DNA from: CAVVFX01 sp963777595
Lineage (GTDB): Bacteria; Acidobacteriota; Terriglobia; Bryobacterales; Bryobacteraceae
Direction of reading: 5' to 3'
Length of the DNA: 64,000 nt
Assembly: GCA_963777595.1 (NCBI GenBank)
Contig: CAVZRE010000031.1
Span: 1 to 64,000 of the forward strand
Positions 34,386-43,625 of the stretch are shown here, piece after piece. Made by a program: the position numbers and the translations under genes. Below the pieces are notes generated by a model. That model was not told the DNA's origin and made no database searches. It was given only the letters and a program-made list of their open reading frames with translations. Position 1 is the stretch's first letter, and each line of letters starts with the position of its first letter.

Positions 34386-37300
34386 TTATCGAGGCGCTGC
34401 CGAGGTTTTCGCCAGCAGCACCACGGCAACGGGTGTCGACCCGGTAGAGCCGACAATACCGGAGGGGGCGTTGTACGTCGCAGTGATCATGTAATTGCCG
34501 ATTGCCAGAGTGCTGCCCTTAACGGTCAGAACTGCACCAGAGGCAGACAACGGCACACTTCCTAATATGACGCTGCCGGCCGAGAAGCTGACTGTGCCGC
34601 TGGATAAGACGATGCCGCTCGCCGCCTTGACCGTGGCGATGAGTTGTGTCGTTCCCGTGGACGCGATCGAAGGAGGATTGGCGGCGACCGACGTTGTCGT
34701 CGTAACAGAGGGCGCGCTTACTGTCACCGTCGTCGAACTGCCGGAACTGGAAAAGTTCCCGGTCGCCGTGTAAGAAACTGTTATGGAGTTGGTGCCGATC
34801 GCCAGGCTGCTACCTTTCACCGTCAGGTTGGCGCCGGATGCGGTTAACAAAACACTCCCCAATGTCTTGCTGCCAGAGGAGAAAGTAATGTTTCCGGTGG
34901 GCTGGGAGGTCCCGCTCGCAGGTTTGACGGTCGCCGAGAGTTGCGTCGAGGCCGTCGACACGATGGCCGCCGGGCTTGCAACTAACGACGTCGTTGTGGC
35001 GACCGGCGGCGCCGTCACTGTCACGGTGGCCGATGTGGAGGAACTGGTGAAATTTCCGCTGGCCACATAGTTCACCGAGATCTTGTTGGTCCCGATGGCG
35101 AGGCTGCTGCTCTTTAGGGTAAGCGTGGCAATGGATGCGGTCCCCGAGGTCGATAAAGACGCCGTTCCTAACGGCACACTCCCGAGTGCAAATGTCACGT
35201 TCCCGGTAGGCGCGGTGGTGTTACTCGTAGCTTTGACGGTGGCCGTCAATTGCGTGGAGGCGCCGGACGCGATGGTCTGCGGGCTCGCTACGATTGAAGT
35301 GGTAGTCGCCACCGGCGGCGCGGCGTCAATCACCGATATCGATGCAGCCGAATTGCCGAAGTTGCCGGTAGCCACGTAATTCACGCTGATGCTATTGCTT
35401 CCAATGACGAGGCTGCTGCCTTTTACAACCAGCGTCGCACTCGAAGTAGTACCGGATGCTGCTAGCGTAGCCTTGCCGAGCGTGGTCGCGCCAAGTGAGA
35501 AGGTTACAGTGCCGGTCGGCGGCGTGCTTCCGCTCGAAGGCTTCACAGTCGCGACCAATTGAGTGGTAGACGTCGATAGAAGGCTTGCCGGACTAGCCGT
35601 GACAGCCATGGAAGTGCTTATTACCGGCGCGGTGACGGTGACCGCGGTAGTCCCTGAAGAGCTCACAAAATTGCCGCTAGGCGAGTAGGTCGCGCCAATC
35701 GTGTTGTTTCCAGACGATAAACCGTTCCCCTTGAGCATTAGCGTAGCTGCAGCTGTGGAACCGGTTGAAGCTGTCAGAGTCGCTGTGCCAAGCAACTGGC
35801 CTTCTAGCGTGAAAGCGACTGTCCCTGTCGGAGCGCTCGATCCGCTGACTGCCATCACCTTTGCTGTCAAGGTGCTGGTCCCCGATGGGGCCATGCTGGT
35901 GGAGCTCGCCGCCAGCGTCAGCGTGGTGCCGACACCTGCCGGTGCGCTGGACCATTTCGTGACCAGATTATAGGCGTCGACAGAGCCTAGCCCTGTAGCC
36001 AGATCATAGCCGGGACCCGCGCTATACCCGAAAGATCCCGACGTGCAGCCGGTCGAGCCAGTTTTGCAGGGTACGATATTGTTTCCCGCAGTAATGTCGT
36101 GGAAAACGCCGGCGGTCTCCGCGAGAACATACAACTTCGGGTTGATGTTGCCCAGGCCCGGCTTCGCCTGGACGCCTTTAGCGACTAGGTATTGATTGAG
36201 CAGGGCAATGATTCCGGCAAAAGAAGGAGACGAAGCGGACGTTCCACCAACCACACAGAATGTGCCCTGTGCGTACATCAGATAGCCGTCATGATCCGCG
36301 GCCGCTGCCATGGCAACGTCGGGCACGTCACGTGCATTGTCGTTCGGGACACCTTGCCCAGCTTGCCACCAGGGTTTGCTGAACATCGCGCTGGCGCCGC
36401 CGCCGCCCGCTTCGATCCCTTGCCCAAGTGGCGTGGCGTTCCAAGCTTTCTCCGGAATGTATGAAGTCGCGGACACCAGATTAGTGCCATTCGAACCCCA
36501 CCCTGCGCTTCCGCTTTCGACAAATTCCGTACCACCGACTGCCGTCACCTCAGGGATATTGGCCGGAAACGTCACCGCCGGGCCTTGGGTTGCGCTATTC
36601 GCACCCTGGGGATCGCATCCTGCCGCTCCTGAATCGCCGGCTGCGTTCATCCAGGTCATTCCCTGCGCGTTGGCTTGTTGTGCCACCGACTGGAAGGAGG
36701 CTGGATTGCCGGTTTCACACCCGCCATAACTCAGGCTGATCACCGCCCCTAGATTCTGATCAATTGCGTATTGCAGCGATTCGAAAACATCCTGCGAGTA
36801 CACGTAGATGATGGTCGCGTTGCGCGCGACTGCGCCAGACCATTCGACATCAAGGTCGGCTTCCATCTGGTCGCCGCTACTGGTACCAGGATCTTTTCCG
36901 TATAGGACCATTTGCGGAACTTTGGCGGGCAGGCCGAATTCACTCCGAAATGCCTGGATATCGGACAGCTCGATGTCCGTCTGGCCGGGAATGATCACCT
37001 TTTGACCAGAGCCGTCAAATCCTGCCTGATAGAGCGGGGCAAAGTCATAGATGACCGCGAGATCGCCAGGCGCAAGATAGTGCACCCCGCTCGACGTCGT
37101 GTAGTCGGGACGCAGGCTTTTCAGCATCTGCTTCAATTTCGGTGGTTTGGGATGAAAATCGTTGAGTCCTCGTATGCCCTCCACCACGTCCGCCAGCGAC
37201 GCCGGTATCGACGGTTCCACCGTGTTTGCGAAGTGCGTCTCCCCGTGCAATGAATACCGGTGCAACTCCGTGGCGAAAGCCGTAGAAACCGTTTCGGCCG

Positions 37301-37730
37301 TGCCGCTAAAGGCGATCCAGTTCTTCGCCCTCGCAACTTTTTCTATCTTGAATCCTTCGGCTTGCAGCCACGAAGTAAGCCGTCCCAGATCATTGTCGGT
37401 GAATCCGAATCGATCGCCATACTCCTCTGGCGTCAGCCAGCGTTGATAGTCTGGCGAAGATGGGTCTCGTTGCCGCTCGAGAAGCTCCCTGAGTTCGGCG
37501 GTCTGTTGCTCAGATGGCCTCAGCACCAGCCGCATGTAATCAACATTTCTCCACGGCTCAATTACGCCTGCATCGGTCCACGTGAGGACCTCAGGGCGGA
37601 CATTGTTTTGCAAGTCAACACGGCGGTGATCGCCATCGATTGATCCGTAGACACGATCTTGCGGGGCGGCTCCTAAATGGACGGCAATACCCAATAATCC
37701 GCCGAGGAATAGAATTCCCGATGTTCTCAA
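34386..37730 (-). CDS. Secreted S53 peptidase (sedolisin/kumamolisin type) with five Ig-like repeats
   Basis: This 1,114-residue protein has a signal peptide (1-22) and a pro-kumamolisin activation domain (45-195; MRLVLRPSEQQTAELRELLE). The peptidase domain spans about 220-590. Catalytic residues are Glu290 and Asp294 (MEADLDVEWSG), oxyanion Asp366 (NAAGDSGAAGC) and Ser498 (VVGGTSASSPSFAG). The calcium site is GYDLATGLGS. After 600 come five tandem Ig-like (Big_3-type) repeats of about 100 residues, each containing a phrase like TGTVTFSLGATTLGKATL and SNSISVNYVATGNF. Members are acid-active, calcium-binding secreted endopeptidases, which suits an acidic soil. Length is about double that of the bare enzyme because of the repeats. 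Monocistronic. Confidence 0.95.
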   Translation of the reverse strand: MRTSGILFLGGLLGIAVHLGAAPQDRVYGSIDGDHRRVDLQNNVRPEVLTWTDAGVIEPWRNVDYMRLVLRPSEQQTAELRELLERQRDPSSPDYQRWLTPEEYGDRFGFTDNDLGRLTSWLQAEGFKIEKVARAKNWIAFSGTAETVSTAFATELHRYSLHGETHFANTVEPSIPASLADVVEGIRGLNDFHPKPPKLKQMLKSLRPDYTTSSGVHYLAPGDLAVIYDFAPLYQAGFDGSGQKVIIPGQTDIELSDIQAFRSEFGLPAKVPQMVLYGKDPGTSSGDQMEADLDVEWSGAVARNATIIYVYSQDVFESLQYAIDQNLGAVISLSYGGCETGNPASFQSVAQQANAQGMTWMNAAGDSGAAGCDPQGANSATQGPAVTFPANIPEVTAVGGTEFVESGSAGWGSNGTNLVSATSYIPEKAWNATPLGQGIEAGGGGASAMFSKPWWQAGQGVPNDNARDVPDVAMAAAADHDGYLMYAQGTFCVVGGTSASSPSFAGIIALLNQYLVAKGVQAKPGLGNINPKLYVLAETAGVFHDITAGNNIVPCKTGSTGCTSGSFGYSAGPGYDLATGLGSVDAYNLVTKWSSAPAGVGTTLTLAASSTSMAPSGTSTLTAKVMAVSGSSAPTGTVAFTLEGQLLGTATLTASTGSTAAATLMLKGNGLSSGNNTIGATYSPSGNFVSSSGTTAVTVTAPVISTSMAVTASPASLLSTSTTQLVATVKPSSGSTPPTGTVTFSLGATTLGKATLAASGTTSSATLVVKGSSLVIGSNSISVNYVATGNFGNSAASISVIDAAPPVATTTSIVASPQTIASGASTQLTATVKATSNTTAPTGNVTFALGSVPLGTASLSTSGTASIATLTLKSSSLAIGTNKISVNYVASGNFTSSSTSATVTVTAPPVATTTSLVASPAAIVSTASTQLSATVKPASGTSQPTGNITFSSGSKTLGSVLLTASGANLTVKGSSLAIGTNSITVSYTATGNFSSSGSSTTVTVSAPSVTTTTSVAANPPSIASTGTTQLIATVKAASGIVLSSGTVSFSAGSVILGSVPLSASGAVLTVKGSTLAIGNYMITATYNAPSGIVGSTGSTPVAVVLLAKTSAAPR

Positions 37731-37828
37731 AGTTCCTCCGAACTAAGATGATGTTCAATTTCTTATCGGAGGAATGGGCGAAAATCTTTACTTCACATTG
37801 AGTATTTATTTTTGCGCGGCGCCTGCTA

Positions 37829-39088
37829 CTAAGCCCGCGTCGCCTGAGGAGCCGCTTTCTGCGCGATTATCTCTTCGTCAGCCCCGCCTTTCGGTAGTAG
37901 CGCGATCGCAGCCGCACCGACAACCGCGAGCGCCAGCACCGCCCCCATCGCGACATTATAATTCCCGTAATGGTCGCGCAGGAAGGACACGCCGTACGGT
38001 ACCCAGGTTTGACCGATGGTGTTCACCGGCAAGATAATCGCCATGGAGCGCGCCAGGGAGTTAACGCCGAACTGACGAGCCGCCATAAGCGGGATCAGCA
38101 TATAGTCAGCGCCCATGGCGAAGCCGAATACGAGAGAGAAAACCCAGGGATTGGTCGACGGCTTGACGCCAAGCAGCAGCGGAATCGCCGCAGCCACAAT
38201 GAAATAGGTTGCCGTCATCACGTATTTCATGGGAAACATGTCCGCGAATTTCCCAATCAGCAGGCGGCCGCTGACGCTCGACCAGGCAATCACTACCGAC
38301 GAGATACTCCACAGCGCATTGAGTGCGTCCTGATTGGTGAAACCCGCGTCTCTGAACACGAACTTCATGTGCTGGTTGATGGCGCCAATTGACCCGATGG
38401 AACAGAAGCTTCCGATCATCAGCAGCCAGAAAGAGCGCTGGCCGAGCAAATATCCGAATGACTTGGCGACGATTGTGTTCTCCGCAGGTGGAGTCGCGTC
38501 TCCATCCGCGAACTGTCCCATGTCCGAGGCTTTGTCCCGCAGCACGAAAATCGCCAGAGGCCAGGCAATAAACAGGAAACAGCCCACCACCAGCAACGCC
38601 CCATGAAAGTTCAGCCGGCGCGTCAGCGGGGTCACGATGTAGGTGCCGAGCGCCGAAACCAATCCGACCCCGACATACACCACTCCCATCGCCGTGCCGC
38701 GCTTCTTCCGAAACCACTGGGAAATGATGATTTGGTGAGGGATCGGCCCCGAGATGATGTACCCGAACGTATAAATAAACCAGAGGAAGTAATAGAAAGG
38801 AAGACTGCCGGTCATCTGGCTGAAGCCGACAAATGCCAGAAAGGTCAGTCCCGTTCCCGCCACAATGAGCTTTCTCGGACTGAATCGCGGAATCAAAACC
38901 GGTCCGACCCAGAGCGTCAGCACCGCCGCTAGAGGAAATCCCAGCGTGATATCGCTGCGTGACCAGCCGAAGGCTTTCTGATAGTAGTCATAGAAGAACG
39001 GCATGCTGTAGTAGGGCAGTCCTACGGCAAAGCCAAAAGTCAGGAAGGCTGCGGCGGTGACCCACCATCCATAAAAACGTTTAGTCAT
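37829..39088 (-). CDS. MFS transporter, OxlT/monocarboxylate-like
   Basis: This 419-residue permease has 12 hydrophobic helices and a central cytosolic loop (FVLRDKASDMGQFADGDATP). The start MTKRFYGWWVTAAAFLTFGF with GWWV and the phrase ISQWFRKKRGTAMGVVYVGV (between helices 4 and 5) are typical of the oxalate:formate antiporter/monocarboxylate porter branch. The substrate cannot be deduced. It is leftward and monocistronic; a glyoxylate-derived organic acid would fit the neighbouring ureide genes but that is speculation. Confidence 0.85.
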   Translation of the reverse strand: MTKRFYGWWVTAAAFLTFGFAVGLPYYSMPFFYDYYQKAFGWSRSDITLGFPLAAVLTLWVGPVLIPRFSPRKLIVAGTGLTFLAFVGFSQMTGSLPFYYFLWFIYTFGYIISGPIPHQIIISQWFRKKRGTAMGVVYVGVGLVSALGTYIVTPLTRRLNFHGALLVVGCFLFIAWPLAIFVLRDKASDMGQFADGDATPPAENTIVAKSFGYLLGQRSFWLLMIGSFCSIGSIGAINQHMKFVFRDAGFTNQDALNALWSISSVVIAWSSVSGRLLIGKFADMFPMKYVMTATYFIVAAAIPLLLGVKPSTNPWVFSLVFGFAMGADYMLIPLMAARQFGVNSLARSMAIILPVNTIGQTWVPYGVSFLRDHYGNYNVAMGAVLALAVVGAAAIALLPKGGADEEIIAQKAAPQATRA

Positions 39089-39151
39089 CGGTTTGAGCCA
39101 GTTTATCGCGAATGGATGCCCACTGTCGCGAGTGGCCGCCTGCTAAGGCGC

Positions 39152-39388
39152 CTACACGCTTCCTGGGCCCCGCCAAATCGGGAGGGGACTGGGCACACTT
39201 ACTTTCCGCACAGCGCTCCGTAAACGCTGCAGTTCATTCAACGAATGGGCTCCGGTCAAACGCGCCGACCGGGTGATGGAATTCTCCGTCAGGATGCATG
39301 CCCAAAGAGCCGCAACCAGCAATGCGATGGCAATCAGACCCTGCGAGGTGATTTTGACGATCGGCACGGGAACCCTCTTGCATGTCAA
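39152..39388 (-). CDS. Small single-span membrane protein
   Basis: The 78-residue frame has one helix (LIAIALLVAALWACILTENS) followed by a basic amphipathic region (LNELQRLRSAVRKVSVPSPL) and a proline-rich end. Similar small proteins with a helix, a Cys-containing exit and an 'ALRE[IL]RxLR' segment occur in Solibacter-like genomes. It lies 63 bases upstream of the start of the MFS gene, on the same strand. Function unknown; start ambiguous. Confidence 0.5.
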   Translation of the reverse strand: MTCKRVPVPIVKITSQGLIAIALLVAALWACILTENSITRSARLTGAHSLNELQRLRSAVRKVSVPSPLPIWRGPGSV

Positions 39389-39660
39389 TTTCCAAACTTC
39401 TGTACCCGCATTTTCAATAGGCTAGCCGTGGTTCAGGGTGACGTTCTGTCACAGTGTGGGCCGGGTGTGCGGCGAGATTGTCATCCCCGCCGTTTCGGAA
39501 GCTTCCTTCCTGGGACGAATTCCTGCCGGAAAGGGTACAACTTTCTGATAGGATTCCGTAGTGGATGCGATGCGCTCCTCGTGTGCCTTGTTGCACGCGA
39601 AACCATTCCCGACTGGCGGCCGGGTTGCTGCCAAGCTAACGTTTGAACGAGGGAGAATGA

Positions 39661-41071
39661 ATGAGTCCGCAAGACGTACTGCATTTTGCTAAGAAAAACG
39701 ACGCCCGCCAGGTCGACATCCGTTTTAGTGACATACCTGGCCTGCAGCACCATGTTTCCTATCCCATCACCGAACTGGAAATCGACTCGTTCGAGAACGG
39801 CTTCGGCATGGACGGATCGAGTATCCGTGGCTGGGCTGCCATCAATGAGAGCGATATGCTGCTCATTCCCGATCCGGAGACGGCCTTCATGGATCCTTTC
39901 ACCGAAGTGCCGACTCTGGTCATCACCGGCGATGTGAGAGACCCTATCACCAAACAAAACTACGAGCGCGATCCGCGCTGGATTGCGAAAAAAGCCGAAC
40001 TGTTCCTCCAAAATAGCGGCCTCGGCGATACGGCGTATTTTGGCGCCGAGGCCGAGTTCTTCATCTTTGACAATGTCCGCTTCGATCAGAACGCACACTC
40101 CGGTTTCTACTTCATCGATGCCGAGGAGGGCCGTTGGAATTCCGGCCGCGAGAAAGACAATCTAGGCTACCGCCCCCGCTATAAGGAAGGCTACTTTCCG
40201 GTTCCACCGACTGATCACTATCAAGACCTCCGCGCCGAAATGGTGGAAACCATGATCAAGTGCGGCCTTCACATCGAATGCCACCACCATGAAGTCGCTA
40301 CCGGAGGCCAGTGCGAAATCGATCAGCGTTTTAACACGCTGGTAAAGTCGGCCGACAACATGATGACCTACAAATACATCGTGCGGAATACGGCTGCGCA
40401 ATATGGGAAGACCGTGACGTTCATGCCCAAGCCGATCTTTGGCGACAACGGCAGTGGCATGCATACGCACCAATCCATCTGGAAGGACGGCAAAGCTTTA
40501 TTTGCCGGGGATGGCTATGCCGGTCTCAGTCAGATGGCCTTGAACTACATCGGCGGCCTTTTGAAGCATGCGCGGGCTCTTTCAGCCATCATTGCGCCCA
40601 CCACCAACAGTTACAAACGTCTGGTGCCCGGTTACGAGGCTCCGGTCAACCTGGCGTATTCGCGGCGCAATCGCTCCGCCGCGTGCCGCATTCCGATGTA
40701 TTCTGCCAGTCCCAAGGCCAAACGCGTCGAATTCCGTCCGCCGGATCCCCTCCGCCAATCCCTACCTCGCTTTCGCCGCCATGCTCATGGCCGGTCTCGA
40801 CGGAGTGATCAACAAGATAGAGCCCGGCGAACCTCTCGATAAGGATATCTACGACCTTTCGCCTGAGGAAATGAAGGCGGTGCCGTCCATGCCCGGGTCT
40901 CTTGAAGAAGCCTTGAACTGTCTTGAAGAGGACCACGGCTTCATGCTGAAAGGGGACGTCTTCACCGAAGAACTGGTCGAAACCTTCATCGACTACAAAC
41001 GCAAGGCTGAAGCCGATGCGATCCGTCTGCGCCCCCACCCTTACGAATTCGCGCTTTACTACGACATTTAA
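39661..41071 (+). CDS. glnA: Type I glutamine synthetase (one frameshift)
   Basis: GlnA makes glutamine from glutamate and ammonia. Segments present are GFGMDGSSIRGWAAINESDM, AYFGAEAEFFIFDNVRF, HHHEVATGGQCEID (ammonia and metal site), FGDNGSGMHTHQSIWKDGKA and APVNLAYSRRNRSAACRIPM. The frame breaks in a C-run at 40747-40750; dropping one C gives DPSANPYLAFAAMLMAGLDG and a normal end (RPHPYEFALYYDI). Total about 470 residues, as expected. The Tyr of DIYDLSPEE corresponds to the adenylylation site of GSI-beta. ATG 39661 follows a GAGGGAGA ribosome site. The error is almost certainly technical. It sits between two ammonia-releasing ureide gene sets. Confidence 0.95.
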
Positions 41072-41077
41072 AGACCG

Positions 41078-41116
41078 AAGTGCCGCCCAAAGGAACTCTC
41101 CGGGCGGCACTTTTTC
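41078..41116 (+). terminator. Intrinsic terminator of glnA
   Basis: AAGTGCCGCCC (41078-41088) and GGGCGGCACTT (41102-41112) form a perfect 11-base stem with a 13-base loop. A T-run follows directly (TTTTT overlapping the arm). It lies 7 bases past the glnA stop. Confidence 0.9.
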
Positions 41117-41178
41117 ATTTGGCTCTCCTCACCTCGGACAAGCTAATCATCGCTTCCAACCTTGCGATCATCGTCTGA

Positions 41179-42315
41179 TTACCGGAAAAGCAACGGTGCG
41201 AAGTTCGCCAGATTGCGTCGCCATACCATCCACGTGTGCATCCCCGGCGTTTCGATCTCGGTTACGTGGATGCCCTTTCCTTTCAGCCACTCGCGAAACT
41301 TACGATTGCTTGCAATGAGGCCATCCTCCGTCCCGCATGCGATCCAGAGCAGCTTGATCTTGCTATTAGCCTTCTCGTCGAGTTCGGGATATGTCTTCTC
41401 GTAATCAGCCGGCGACCCTCCGGCGCTGAAGGCGCCAATCCAGGCGAATCGGTCGAGCGCATTCAGTCCGATGAAGAGCGACTCTGCGCCTCCCATTGAA
41501 AGGCCCGCGATCGCACGCGATTGCCGGTCTGCCCTCACGCGATAGTCTTTCTCCACCTGCGGCATCACTTCGTTGAACAGAGCATCCCGGAAGCGATTGT
41601 AGTTCTTGTCTCGCAGTTCCGGATTGCCCAACGAGCTTCCGTTGCGCGCCACGATTTCCGGTGCGCCGTATCCCAGGGTCATTACCAGCAGCATAGGCTT
41701 GGCCTTACCCTGCGCGATCAGGTTATCCAGAATAATATTGGCACGGCCCACCGCCGTCCATCCGCTGGCGTCGTCGCTATAGCCGTGGAAAAGATAAAGC
41801 ACCGGATATTTCTGCTTGGATTTCGGGTCGTACCCGGGCGGCGTATAGACAAAGTAGTCTCGCTGATCGCCAATAATAGCGGACTTATAAAAGTGATGCT
41901 GCACCACGCCGTGCGGGACATCATTGGTTTCCCAGGGCAGCGACGGTGGCCCGGGCACGTGTACCTCGCTGTTCACGCCGCGCAGATTAGGCTTCAGCAG
42001 GGAATTGCCAGGGTCAAGCAGGCCTACGCCGTCGGCTTGAAAGGTGTACCCGTAGAAATCGGGTTCCAGCGGCTCCGTCGTGACACTCCAGATTCCTTCC
42101 TCGTCCTTTCGCATTGGAACAGCCTTCGCGCCCTCCCGTGCCAGCGCAACCGCCCTGGCATTTGGATCACGAAAACGGAAAGTGACTGAATCGTCGGAGT
42201 GGACCTCGGGAGAAATGATGGCCGGGCGAGCTGCTGGACGCTGAGGCGCGGACTGCGTTACAGGCTGTGCCCAGGCGAGAGCGCCCAGTGACAGCAAAGC
42301 AATTAAATTCTTCAT
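41179..42315 (-). CDS. Secreted esterase, enterochelin-esterase/feruloyl-esterase-like
   Basis: This 378-residue protein has a signal peptide (MKNLIALLSLGALAWA). An N-terminal E-set/CBM48-like domain (VTFRFRDPNARAVALAREGA; GIWSVTTEPLEPDFYGYTFQ) precedes an esterase D-type alpha/beta hydrolase. The nucleophile elbow is AIAGLSMGGAESLFIGLNAL, the acid lies in LLWIACGTEDGLIASNRKF, and the catalytic His in ETPGMHTWMVWRRNL. YPVLYLFHGYSDDASGWTAV is the oxyanion region. Such proteins deacylate plant xylans, release ferulate, or open siderophore esters. Plant polymer use fits the soil setting. Leftward and monocistronic. Confidence 0.85.
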   Translation of the reverse strand: MKNLIALLSLGALAWAQPVTQSAPQRPAARPAIISPEVHSDDSVTFRFRDPNARAVALAREGAKAVPMRKDEEGIWSVTTEPLEPDFYGYTFQADGVGLLDPGNSLLKPNLRGVNSEVHVPGPPSLPWETNDVPHGVVQHHFYKSAIIGDQRDYFVYTPPGYDPKSKQKYPVLYLFHGYSDDASGWTAVGRANIILDNLIAQGKAKPMLLVMTLGYGAPEIVARNGSSLGNPELRDKNYNRFRDALFNEVMPQVEKDYRVRADRQSRAIAGLSMGGAESLFIGLNALDRFAWIGAFSAGGSPADYEKTYPELDEKANSKIKLLWIACGTEDGLIASNRKFREWLKGKGIHVTEIETPGMHTWMVWRRNLANFAPLLFR

Positions 42316-42387
42316 CCGCGCTTATTCTTTCATAACAGCGTCTGGCCCGCCGCCCCTGACCGAACTCTTTGTCCTATAATCGCCCTG

Positions 42388-42425
42388 CCCGTTTAGTGGG
42401 AACTGTCCCGTTTGGTGGAAACTAT
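42388..42425 (+). repeat. Two tandem 19-base units before the sialidase-like gene
   Basis: CCCGTTTAGTGGGAACTGT and CCCGTTTGGTGGAAACTAT match at 16 of 19 positions and are adjacent. They lie between a TATAAT box (42375-42380) and the AGGAG ribosome site (42430-42434) of the gene at 42444. The spacing of 19 bases and the place just after a promoter-like box suggest a direct-repeat repressor site. Confidence 0.45.
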
Positions 42426-42443
42426 AATGAGGAGAAAACCATC

Positions 42444-43574
42444 GTGGCCGCATCCTTAATCCCGCGAAGAGACTTTCTGCTTGCCGGCGCTTTACCAGTC
42501 GCACTCAGAGCGCAGAATGCGGTTTCGCGTCATGGCAAGACCAACGAGACGATCAGCTGCCAACCCGAGTTTTATCATGGATGGCCGACGCTCGCGGCAC
42601 GCCGGAACGGAGAACTGCTGGTGGCCTATTCGGGAGGCAGAGAGAGTCACGTGTGCCCCTTCGGCCGTGTGGAGCTCATTCGCTCCCCCGACGCTGGCCA
42701 TACCTGGAGTTGGCCCCAGGTGATCATGGACAGTCCTATTGATGACCGCGATGCGGGCGTGATCGAGACCTCATCGGGTGCGCTGCTGGTCACAACCTTT
42801 ACGTCCCTTGCCTACGAGGCGCAGTTGAAGCGAACTTCCGGTTGGCCGGCGGAGAAGCTTGCACGCTGGCGCGCCGTGAATCTACGAAGTACCGAGGAAG
42901 AGCGGCAGTCCTTGCTGGATACCTGGATGTTACGCTCCCCCGACGGCGGCATGACGTGGTCCGCACCCTTCAGAGTTCCTTTGAATAGTCCTCACGGGCC
43001 GGCTGCTTTGGCGGGTGGACGTCTTCTTTATGCCGGAAAGCAACTTTGGCAGCCGCGCCGTAAGGTCGGAGTGTGCGAATCGGTAGACGATGGCCAGACT
43101 TGGCGATGGTTGTCCGACATCCCCGCGCGGCCGGGCGATTCCGTGGCCGAGTATCACGAATTGCATGCCGTTGAAGCAGCCAACGGAACCGTTATCGTCC
43201 ATATCCGTAATCACAATCCGGCGAATTCGGGTGAAACCCTCCAGTCGGAATCAGCCGACGGCGGTACCAACTGGACAGCGCCACATCCAATCGGAGTCTG
43301 GGGCTTGCCTTCACATCTGCTGCGCTTACGCGACGGACGGTTGTTGATGTCCTACGGCTACCGCCGTCCTCCCTTCGGCAATCAGGCGCGGATCAGTGCC
43401 GACCATGGTAAGACATGGTCGGATCCCATTACCATCTCTGATGACGGCTTTGGGTCGGACCTCGGCTACCCTTCCACCGTTGAAATCGGTAGCGGACAAT
43501 TGCTCACGGTCTGGTACGAGTCCCTGAAAGGATCGGCGCACGCAGTTTTGCGGCAGGCGCGCTGGTCTGTTTAA
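42444..43574 (+). CDS. Tat-exported sialidase-like (BNR repeat) glycoside hydrolase
   Basis: GTG 42444 is chosen because AGGAGA lies 9 bases upstream and the product starts VAASLIPRRDFLLAGALPVA, a twin-arginine signal. The body is a six-bladed propeller with Asp-box repeats: SPDAGHTWSWP, SPDGGMTWSAP, SVDDGQTWRWL, SADGGTNWTAP and SADHGKTWSDP. An N-terminal RNGELLVAYSGGRESH and a C-terminal TVWYESLKGS complete the fold. About 376 residues. Acidobacteria carry many such proteins, which may cleave sialic or uronic acid residues; activity is not certain. Confidence 0.85.
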   Translation: MAASLIPRRDFLLAGALPVALRAQNAVSRHGKTNETISCQPEFYHGWPTLAARRNGELLVAYSGGRESHVCPFGRVELIRSPDAGHTWSWPQVIMDSPIDDRDAGVIETSSGALLVTTFTSLAYEAQLKRTSGWPAEKLARWRAVNLRSTEEERQSLLDTWMLRSPDGGMTWSAPFRVPLNSPHGPAALAGGRLLYAGKQLWQPRRKVGVCESVDDGQTWRWLSDIPARPGDSVAEYHELHAVEAANGTVIVHIRNHNPANSGETLQSESADGGTNWTAPHPIGVWGLPSHLLRLRDGRLLMSYGYRRPPFGNQARISADHGKTWSDPITISDDGFGSDLGYPSTVEIGSGQLLTVWYESLKGSAHAVLRQARWSV

Positions 43575-43625
43575 TTCCCACGCTTTCGTGACGGAGTTCT
43601 TATATCCGGATGTTATGATTGCGCC

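Noticed and set aside
34495..35379. Several valine/alanine-rich + strand frames under the S53 repeats
   Set aside because: They repeat with the Ig units on the other strand and have no start signals; they are shadows of the repeats.
35000..37000. Repetitive DNA considered as a CRISPR array or tandem satellite
   Set aside because: The periodicity is about 300 bases and codes for Ig-like domains; no short direct repeats with unique spacers are present anywhere in the window.
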